Shown: positions 57,887-64,000 of the stretch, one piece after another
Layout of the letters: each line of letters opens with the position of its first letter
How positions within the stretch are numbered: position 1 is the stretch's first letter
NCBI GenBank assembly: GCA_013177805.1
Contig: JABLXU010000011.1
Coordinates: 1-64,000 of the forward strand
Reading direction: 5' to 3'
DNA: 64,000 bases
Origin: Candidatus Omnitrophota bacterium
GTDB taxonomy: Bacteria > Hinthialibacterota > Hinthialibacteria > Hinthialibacterales > Hinthialibacteraceae
Notes under the pieces: generated by a model
The model's database searches: none
Seen by the model: only the letters and a program-made list of their open reading frames with translations
What the model was told of the DNA's origin: nothing
Made by a program: the position numbers and the translations under genes

Positions 57887-60436
57887 ATGAGTATCTCAAG
57901 AGTCAACAACAACGTGGCCGCTTTGACCGCGAACCGGAACCTGGACCGGACCGGCCGCCAAGTGCAGAAGTCCATTGAGCGTCTCTCGTCGGGGCTGCGC
58001 ATCAACCGCGCCGGAGACGACGCGGCGGGGATGACGATCGCCACCCGTCTGCGCGCCCAGGTCCGCGGCCTGGACCGGGCGGTCATGAACGCCGAGGACG
58101 GCATCAACGTGATCAACGTGGCGGAAGGCGCGTTGGAGGAAATGACCTTGCGGCTGGACCGCATCCGCGTGCTGGCCATCCAGGCCGCGAACACGGGAGT
58201 TAATGATATCCAGGCCCGGCAGGCGCTGCAAGATGAAGTGTTTCAGAGTATTGACGAGATCACTCGAATCGCCAATACCACGATGTACAACACCAATCAT
58301 CTCCTGAACGGCGATTTCAGCGTCCAGACGGCGGTCAAGCCCGGCCAGGGCGGCGCCCGCAACTATGGCATCCGCATCGACACGGGGCCCAGTTCCAACA
58401 CCCTGGAGAGCGGCACCCATTTTCTGAATATCGTCCAAACCAAAAAGGGGCATCAGATTATGCTGCCCGGCCTGGGCAAGGATGGCGAATCCTTCACCAT
58501 GCACACGGGCATCCAGAACCAGACGGATCTGGCCGTCAGCCTGGCCCGCTTCACCACCACCATCGGGCTGAACGGGACCGCCGCCGATACCGCCACGGTT
58601 CTGGGCAGCGGCGCTTTTTTCAATGGTGTCTCTATTATCGATGGCGACCAGATCACGTTCAGCGGCGTGTTGGCCGACGGGGTGACCCGGTTCAGCGGCG
58701 TGCTCAGCGCGTCGGCGGGATCGTCCTTTGGGGATTCGTCGATGACCGGCAGCACCACGCATCTGCTGGGATTGATCAACAACGCCATCGACCAGGCGGA
58801 AATGGCGCTCTTCGGCGTGGCCACGCCCGCCGAGGTCCCCGCGGCGTACCGGACCACCGTCACCCTGGCGGAAACCGGCGACAACGCCGGGCGGCTGCTG
58901 CTGTTCAACGAGGTGGAAACCATTAATCTCGCTTCGATCAACCTCAGCCTGGTCCGCGGCGGCACCCTGGTCACGCAAGCCGCGGGAGTTACGCGTTCCG
59001 GCCCGATCGGCGCGAACTCGGCCCTCCAAGGCCAAGGCCGGATCGGCAACGCGGTGACGGCCATCACCGGATCCACGTTCGACACCGGGCGGTTCCTGAT
59101 CGAAGTGCAGGACGTGCAGGGCGCGCAAAACCGGATCGTGGAGAGCGACATCCTCTTGCGCAACCGGGGCGGTTCGATCATCAGCCGCACGGCGACCCTG
59201 ACCGGATCCGCCAACGGCCTATACCTCAACGGAACCTTCGTCAACGGCATCTACACCGGCGGCGTTTCCATCAGCAGCGGCGATACGGTAACCTTGCGCG
59301 GGACCGAGGCCGATGGTTCTACGTTCGAGGCCACCTACACCTTCAGCCTGAATCCCGCGGCCGATGCCGTCCTGAATGATTTCCAGTTCACGACCCTATC
59401 CGGCCTGATCCAGGAACTTAACTACCGCACGCGGATTTATTCGGGAGGAACCGTGGCCGATGGCGTCCAAACCCGGTTTGAGACCGCCCTGTTCACCCTG
59501 ACCGCCCAGGGGACGTTGCAACTCATCGACGATTTGGGCCGCAACGATTCGAAATTGGCCTTTACCTTGATCTTCAATGATAGCGCGGCGGACACGACCC
59601 CCGATTATACCATTGCCAGCAGCGGCCAACTGATCCAGGAAGGTTTCGCCGAATCGGCCACCATCCGGATCAACGGTGGAGCCCCCATCCGCGCCTCGGC
59701 CGGCGAGATGATTCACTACATCGGGCCTGAGCCCACCCGGCCGGGGGATGTGCGGGACGAAGTCCTCTTCCGCCTGGGATCCAACCTCTCGGGGGGCGCG
59801 GATTACCTGGACGTGGAGGCAAAGGAATACGTGGGGCAACTCAACGGCGGGCCCAAAGTCACGTTCCAGAACGGCGCGCAGGATGTGGTCTTTATCGACA
59901 ATGCCACCTCGGGAGTCGCGCGGATGTTGACCGTGGATTTCGACGCCATCCTCGATATCACCGCGTCGGGCGCGGGCCAATCCGATCCGGGCGTCACCTT
60001 GATCCTCTCCTCGGTGAACCGGTCCATGAACTTCCAGATCGGCGCGTTCGCCTATCAGAATTTCCGCACCAGCATCGGCAATCTTTCCAGCGAATACCTG
60101 GGGTACGGGCCGGGCAGCGGGCGGACCATCAACGATATCGATATCACCACCATCGAGGGGGCCAACGAAGCCCTGATCATTGTGGACAAGGCCCTGGATC
60201 AGATCAACCGCACCCGGTCCCTGCTGGGCGCGGCCACCAACCGCCTGGAGGGCACGGTTTCCAACCTGAGCGTCGCGTCCGAAAACCTGCTTACCGCGGA
60301 ATCGCGCCTGCGTGACGTGGATCTCGCCCGCGAGTCGTCCACGTTCACGCAAGGCCAGGTGTTGTTGCAGGCGGGCGTCTCGGTCCTCGCGCAGGCCAAC
60401 TTCCTGCCGCAGAGTTTGTTGACACTATTGCAATGA
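57887..60436 (+). CDS. fliC: Giant flagellin 2
   Basis: 849 residues from the ATG at 57887, preceded by GGAGG. N-terminal domain: MSISRVNNNVAALTANRNLD, KSIERLSSGLRINRAGDDAA, VMNAEDGINVINVAEGALEE. C-terminal domain: ALIIVDKALDQINRTRSLLG, AESRLRDVDLARESSTFTQG, LLQAGVSVLAQANFLPQSLL. The central ~600 residues are related to flagellin 1, for example YVGQLNGGPKVTFQNGAQDV compared with FVGRLNGGPAVTFQNGDRNV. The pair therefore arose by tandem duplication and has since diverged. Whether both enter one filament or are used alternately cannot be told from the sequence. Confidence 0.96.
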   Translation: MSISRVNNNVAALTANRNLDRTGRQVQKSIERLSSGLRINRAGDDAAGMTIATRLRAQVRGLDRAVMNAEDGINVINVAEGALEEMTLRLDRIRVLAIQAANTGVNDIQARQALQDEVFQSIDEITRIANTTMYNTNHLLNGDFSVQTAVKPGQGGARNYGIRIDTGPSSNTLESGTHFLNIVQTKKGHQIMLPGLGKDGESFTMHTGIQNQTDLAVSLARFTTTIGLNGTAADTATVLGSGAFFNGVSIIDGDQITFSGVLADGVTRFSGVLSASAGSSFGDSSMTGSTTHLLGLINNAIDQAEMALFGVATPAEVPAAYRTTVTLAETGDNAGRLLLFNEVETINLASINLSLVRGGTLVTQAAGVTRSGPIGANSALQGQGRIGNAVTAITGSTFDTGRFLIEVQDVQGAQNRIVESDILLRNRGGSIISRTATLTGSANGLYLNGTFVNGIYTGGVSISSGDTVTLRGTEADGSTFEATYTFSLNPAADAVLNDFQFTTLSGLIQELNYRTRIYSGGTVADGVQTRFETALFTLTAQGTLQLIDDLGRNDSKLAFTLIFNDSAADTTPDYTIASSGQLIQEGFAESATIRINGGAPIRASAGEMIHYIGPEPTRPGDVRDEVLFRLGSNLSGGADYLDVEAKEYVGQLNGGPKVTFQNGAQDVVFIDNATSGVARMLTVDFDAILDITASGAGQSDPGVTLILSSVNRSMNFQIGAFAYQNFRTSIGNLSSEYLGYGPGSGRTINDIDITTIEGANEALIIVDKALDQINRTRSLLGAATNRLEGTVSNLSVASENLLTAESRLRDVDLARESSTFTQGQVLLQAGVSVLAQANFLPQSLLTLLQ

Positions 60437-60579
60437 GCGGGGAAAGTCAGAACGGAGCAGAGGATTCCCGGGGCGGACGGTCCGGTCCGCCCCGGCCGGA
60501 TCCTGAGAACGGAGTTGTTGACCGCGGTGGCTTGATCCGTTACATTGTTTTCAGTCAATTTCCTTTGAGGAATCCCATC

Positions 60580-61176
60580 ATGCCACCATTGGGTATTCAC
60601 CGGGCAGCTTTCACCTTGATTGAGTTATTGATTGTCGTGGCCATTATCGGCATTCTGGCGGCCATCGCCGTGCCCAATTTTCTCAACGCCCAACTGCGCG
60701 CCCAGATCGCGAAAGTCAAAGGCGACATGCGGGCGCTGGGTTCCGCGATCGAAACCTACCGCATCGATCACAACCGCTATCCCTATTTCGACGCCTACGC
60801 GTTGCCCGCGCGCTACAACTCGATCACGTACCGCCTGATTCCCTTGACCACGCCCGTGGCCTATATCGGCAGCGTAGATTTGCAGGATCCTTTCTTGAAG
60901 ACCTTGCCGGCCGAGGGTTATGAAGACGAGATGCTCCGCGAGTCGTACAACTACCGCAGCTACGAGGCGATCAATCCCGAACTGAATATCAAGGCCTGGG
61001 TGCTGAACAGCATGGGCCCGGACCGCACCACCGACCGGGGCTTGCAGACCGAGTTGTGGGCGCGCGGCCTGGTGAGCCCGGACACCGTGGTGATCTACGA
61101 TTCGACCAACGGCCTCGTCAGCCGCGGGGACATGCCCTACACCGGGGGGGAAACGCAGTACCGGTCCAATTTTTGA
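60580..61176 (+). CDS. Type IV pilin-like / type II secretion pseudopilin
   Basis: 198 residues from the ATG at 60580 (TGAGG upstream). The prepilin leader is HRAAFTLIELLIVVAIIGIL: the peptidase site has Ala instead of Gly before the FTLIE helix, which is uncommon. After the N-terminal helix come QLRAQIAKVKGDMRALGSAI and a globular part with DHNRYPYFDAYALPARYNSI and a C-terminal SMGPDRTTDRG / IYDSTNGLVSRGD region like GspG-type major pseudopilins. It should be processed by a PilD-type peptidase and assembled into a pilus or secretion pseudopilus; no other secretion genes are in the window. Confidence 0.93.
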   Translation: MPPLGIHRAAFTLIELLIVVAIIGILAAIAVPNFLNAQLRAQIAKVKGDMRALGSAIETYRIDHNRYPYFDAYALPARYNSITYRLIPLTTPVAYIGSVDLQDPFLKTLPAEGYEDEMLRESYNYRSYEAINPELNIKAWVLNSMGPDRTTDRGLQTELWARGLVSPDTVVIYDSTNGLVSRGDMPYTGGETQYRSNF

Positions 61177-61323
61177 AAAGGCTTTTTTTGAAAAGGCTTA
61201 CTTTCCCGCAGGCCCGGTTTTCAAGCGGGAGGGCGAGGCTTCCGCCATGCCGCCTGGGATTCCACGATCGGGCCGGGCAAGTTCAAAACGCAACCTGGTG
61301 TGTCCCCGGCGTTCTCTTTTATT

Positions 61324-61359
61324 CACCCTTTCCCACTGGGGAGAGGGCCGGGGTGAGGG
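61324..61359 (-). repeat. Dispersed GC-rich intergenic palindrome
   Basis: On the minus strand CCCTCACCCCGGCCCTCTCC followed by CCAGTGGGAAAGGG, the same family as at 50594 but inverted relative to it. Confidence 0.7.
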
Positions 61360-61453
61360 ATTATAGTAGGGGCGGCCTGGATACCGTCCTTCATCCCGGG
61401 GTGAAGGGAATCGATTTTACCTCCCTAGGGACACACTTTCCGGATGATCCCCC

Positions 61454-61485
61454 AAAAAAGAAGGGAAAGCCCCCGGCTTTCCCTT
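61454..61485 (-). terminator. Rho-independent terminator
   Basis: AAGGGAAAGCC-CCC-GGCTTTCCCTT is an 11-bp perfect stem (61461-61485). On the minus strand it is followed by C and six T residues, so it ends the anchor-domain gene at 61538; it may also serve the converging pseudopilin transcript. Confidence 0.88.
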
Positions 61486-61537
61486 CCGTACCTGTCTTCG
61501 GGCATCCGTGGATTGCCCGATTGATTTTCCCCGCGCG

Positions 61538-62935
61538 TCATTCGTGGATTTCCCAATCCGGCACGCCCGTGATGTCGCCCGACCGGAGAATGATGTTATC
61601 GATAGCCCACCACCAGTTGTTGGTGCCGTACAAGTAGCCGAAGGTGATCACCATGCTTTGCGCCCCGGCGGGATTATTGATCTCGACCGTGACCGATTCG
61701 TTGGTGCTGGTGTCGGGATGGAAGTGGGGATCCCCTTCGGTGGAATTCCAATACAGCACCTCGACGGGTTCGCCGCCGTCAAACGAGACGACGATGTTCA
61801 CTTCCTGTTGTCCTTCCGGCCGCCAGCTGGAATCGAAGGTCAGGACTAGCGAATTGGCCGGCACATTGGCGATGGAGATGGGGGGCGTGGACAGATACCC
61901 TTCCCACGGGCCGTCATCGTGGGGCATGTCATCCCATTCATCCGAATCGGCGATGGCCGCCGCGCCTTTCGCCTTGGTGAATTCCGAGCGCCGTTGATCC
62001 TGGGCCACAAGCGACCACGCCACGACATTGGCGAAAGCCCACCCGCGCCAATCCAGCACGCCGCCTTCGGGCATGAAGGAATCGTCGATGGTCCAACCGG
62101 GCGGGGGAGTCTTTGTCCAAACCTTGTTGGGATCGATGGTCTGGACGCCTTCGGGCAAGTTTTCATCAAGGAACGGCCCCAAGGGCAGCCCTTCGAAGTC
62201 TTCCTCGAACACGACGGTGTTTCCACTGGTGATCTTGATGTTGTCAATCGCCCAGAACCAGTTGTTCTGGCCGTAGAGGTAGCCAAACGTCAACACCATG
62301 TTTTGGGCCCCCGCTGGATTTGGGACCGCCACCGTGACGAATTCGTTGGTATTGGTATCGGGATGAAAGTAGGGGTCCCCTTCGATGGAGTTCCAGTACA
62401 GGATCTCCACCGGTTCTCCCCCATCAAACGATACCACGATGTTCACATCTTGCTGTCCTTCCGGCCGCCAGCTGGAATCGAAGGTCAAGACCAGCGAATT
62501 GGCGGGCAATCCGGCGATGGGAATCGCCGGCGTGCTCATGTAGCATTCATAGACGCCGGGATCGTGCGGCAGGTCGTCCCATTCATCCGAATCGGCGATG
62601 GCCACCGTCCCCTTGGCGTTAGTGAATTCCGAACGCCGCTGATCCCCGGCCACAAAGGCCCAGGCTTGCGCGTTGGCGAAAGCCCATCCGCTCCAGTCGC
62701 GCACGCCGCCGGCGGGGATGAAGGAATCGTCCAGCGTCCATCCCTCGGGGGGCGTTTTGGTCCAGACCTTGGTGTTGTCGAGGGAAGGGATCGAGCCCAG
62801 ATTTTCATTTTGAAACGGCCCCAGCGCCAATCCTTCGAAATCTTCTGTAAACAAGATCTGGCCGTACGACCCATTCCCGGCCATCACCAGGCCAAAAGCA
62901 AGTAATCCCAGCGCAAACAAACGCGATCGGGTCAT
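61538..62935 (-). CDS. Secreted protein with two tandem choice-of-anchor-J-like domains
   Basis: 465 residues from the ATG at 62935 (AAAGGA upstream). MTRSRLFALGLLAFGLVMAG is a signal peptide. Two units of about 215 residues follow, from FTEDFEGLALGPF and FEEDFEGLPLGPF. They share most of their sequence, for example QRRSEFTNAKGTVAIADSDE / QRRSEFTKAKGAAAIADSDE and LVLTFDSSWRPEGQQ in both. Each has the DFEG...PPGW...D pattern of choice-of-anchor-J beta-sandwiches, which bind sugars or calcium in extracellular proteins. The high identity points to a recent internal duplication. No sorting tail is seen. A strong terminator lies 50 bp downstream. Confidence 0.9.
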   Translation of the reverse strand: MTRSRLFALGLLAFGLVMAGNGSYGQILFTEDFEGLALGPFQNENLGSIPSLDNTKVWTKTPPEGWTLDDSFIPAGGVRDWSGWAFANAQAWAFVAGDQRRSEFTNAKGTVAIADSDEWDDLPHDPGVYECYMSTPAIPIAGLPANSLVLTFDSSWRPEGQQDVNIVVSFDGGEPVEILYWNSIEGDPYFHPDTNTNEFVTVAVPNPAGAQNMVLTFGYLYGQNNWFWAIDNIKITSGNTVVFEEDFEGLPLGPFLDENLPEGVQTIDPNKVWTKTPPPGWTIDDSFMPEGGVLDWRGWAFANVVAWSLVAQDQRRSEFTKAKGAAAIADSDEWDDMPHDDGPWEGYLSTPPISIANVPANSLVLTFDSSWRPEGQQEVNIVVSFDGGEPVEVLYWNSTEGDPHFHPDTSTNESVTVEINNPAGAQSMVITFGYLYGTNNWWWAIDNIILRSGDITGVPDWEIHE

Positions 62936-63523
62936 ATTATTCAATCCTTTCCTTTTTTTTTGAATCGGCTTGTACCCAAGCCTGCATCCATTCTGCTTGC
63001 CGGCCGGGCTTTTACCGGCCCCGGCCCGAATGCTCAGCGAAACTCCATTTGCGGCCACTTTGCAGCAACCTTGATCGAGTGGATTTTTACCGGTATTTGA
63101 GCCTCCTTTCCTTCAATCGGTTTTGCGCAATGCAGAAAGAGATGTAGAAAAATACCTCCTCTTTTGCAGCCGGAAACGCCCATTCGCGAAAAGCAAGCGG
63201 ACGCTATCCGGCGCGGGGCATGCAAGTAAAAAGCCAGAGCTATTAATGTCAGGTTATCAGAAATTCCAATAAATATATAGACTTGTTCATCAGATGAGCG
63301 TTTGATGAAGCTAGGATCGTAGAACCCTATGGCCTCAAGCAGGGAATGGTTTGGCCAGGTTCGTGATTTTCGTGTTGCCCGGCCCGGGATTCGCACTTCC
63401 CGGTGGGGCAAGCCAAAGTCCTGGGGATGCAAGTAGATTCAAGGGAAAGGTTAGATTCTTCGGGGGGAGGCGCTTCGGGGGGGCAACTCCTCCGCACGGG
63501 ATCCAATGATGATTCTGTGACTG
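62936..63523. other. Intergenic region, no supported gene
   Basis: About 590 bp with mixed composition and several short overlapping frames, none convincing. It must contain the promoter of the anchor-domain gene. Confidence 0.5.
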
Positions 63524-64000
63524 TCAAAACCGGTAGCCTACCGTGAAAGAAGCCACCAGTTCGTCTTCGCGGTTCACGGCCCAGGGAGAATCGTCCAGCG
63601 ATAGTTGCGCTTCCAGGGCGGGTGTGAGATAGAAGTTGTTCCACTCGAAGGTCGTCGAAGCGCCGAGCGAGGTATGGCTCCAGGCGGAATTGGCCTGCAA
63701 GGCGCCGTCGTTATAGGTGACGTCCCACCGCAGATCGAGATCTTGCCTTTCTTGTCCGGCCAGCAACGGGGGGAGGGGATACGCGCAGGTCAGTCCGAAG
63801 ACCACGATGTTGCCCGCGTCGAAATTCCGGCTGCTTTGCGTGCCGTCCCATACGAAGAAAGTATCCACGAAGGGAACCAGACGCGCCGGGCCGAGGGGAA
63901 TCATATTGGGAAAAGCCAGGCCGTTGGCCAATTCCTGTTTGTCCAGCTGGTTGCCCGTATGGGGATGGGTGTAGTAGATATACGTGATGTAGTTGTACAG
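63524..64000 (-). CDS. Outer-membrane beta-barrel protein, 3' part (cut by window)
   Basis: The frame is open from base 64000 inward, so the 5' part lies outside the window; an apparent TTG start at 63931 is internal. About 158 residues are visible, with alternating aromatic/hydrophobic strands (YITYIYYTHPHTG, FVDTFFVWDG, LTPALEAQLSLDD) ending DELVASFTVGYRF. The terminal Phe after an amphipathic strand is the C-terminal signature recognised by the BAM complex. The family is not clear. Confidence 0.8.
   Translation of the reverse strand: MYNYITYIYYTHPHTGNQLDKQELANGLAFPNMIPLGPARLVPFVDTFFVWDGTQSSRNFDAGNIVVFGLTCAYPLPPLLAGQERQDLDLRWDVTYNDGALQANSAWSHTSLGASTTFEWNNFYLTPALEAQLSLDDSPWAVNREDELVASFTVGYRF

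Noticed and set aside
63034..63432. 132-residue minus-strand ORF upstream of the anchor-domain gene
   Set aside because: No ribosome-binding site, no recognisable domain, and mixed composition.
1..64000. tRNA, rRNA or tmRNA genes
   Set aside because: I found no sequence with the conserved elements of these RNAs, although a covariance search was not possible.

Overview
This is a GC-rich bacterial chromosome segment. The first 12.2 kb is one continuous CRISPR array; the remaining ~52 kb is mostly single-copy housekeeping, envelope and motility genes. The organism looks diderm and flagellated: there is an O-antigen-ligase-type polymerase, a Wzx/MATE-type flippase, a C-terminal beta-barrel fragment ending in Phe, and two large flagellins. 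Type IV pilin-like sorting, Tat export, pyruvate phosphate dikinase, choice-of-anchor-J domains and heparinase-like proteins would fit an uncultured candidate phylum (for example Sumerlaeota or Hydrogenedentota), but the sequence alone does not settle the taxonomy.

Layout. 1-12219: CRISPR array of 168 repeats (36 bp) and 167 spacers (35-39 bp); it begins exactly at base 1, so its left end and probable leader are outside the window. No cas gene is recognisable in the window. 12.2-13.2 kb: gene remnants beside the array. 13.2-16.1 kb: an AT-richer, three-gene minus-strand operon of secreted proteins (TPR, a Cys/His DUF7689-like protein with a Thr-Pro linker, and a HEAT-like protein). 16.7-18.9 kb: two overlapping GT4 glycosyltransferases. 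19.1-24.3 kb: ppdK, then prfA and prmC (release factor and its methyltransferase). 24.4-29.1 kb: BatA-domain protein, O-antigen ligase/TPR fusion and an IspG homologue lacking its Fe-S domain, translationally coupled. 29.5-35.2 kb: heparinase II/III-like protein, two small-to-medium envelope proteins and a flippase. 35.3-36.8 kb: sodium:solute symporter. 37.0-37.9 kb: RpoD-family sigma factor. 38.1-40.5 kb: Tat-exported DegT-type aminotransferase and SMP-30/gluconolactonase. 40.8-43.6 kb: transposase remnant and ftsK. 44.2-46.6 kb: a frameshifted secreted protein and an unknown protein. 46.9-49.4 kb: complete ECF-type cobalt/nickel transporter cbiMNQO. 49.4-53.3 kb: O-methyltransferase, ConA-like secreted protein, small coiled-coil protein, TerC. 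53.7-60.4 kb: sigma-28-like promoter and two tandem giant flagellin genes. 60.6-64.0 kb: pseudopilin, two-domain secreted protein, and the 3' part of an outer-membrane protein.

How the parts fit: the surface-polysaccharide genes (GT4 pair, ligase, flippase, heparinase-like) together with flagellins, pseudopilin and anchor-domain proteins point to an organism investing in cell-surface structure, and the very long spacer memory points to heavy pressure from phages and plasmids. Within the array, several spacers show internal hairpins, iteron-like direct repeats, overlapping protospacers or a ribosome-binding site plus start codon, which tell something about the targets even without a database search.
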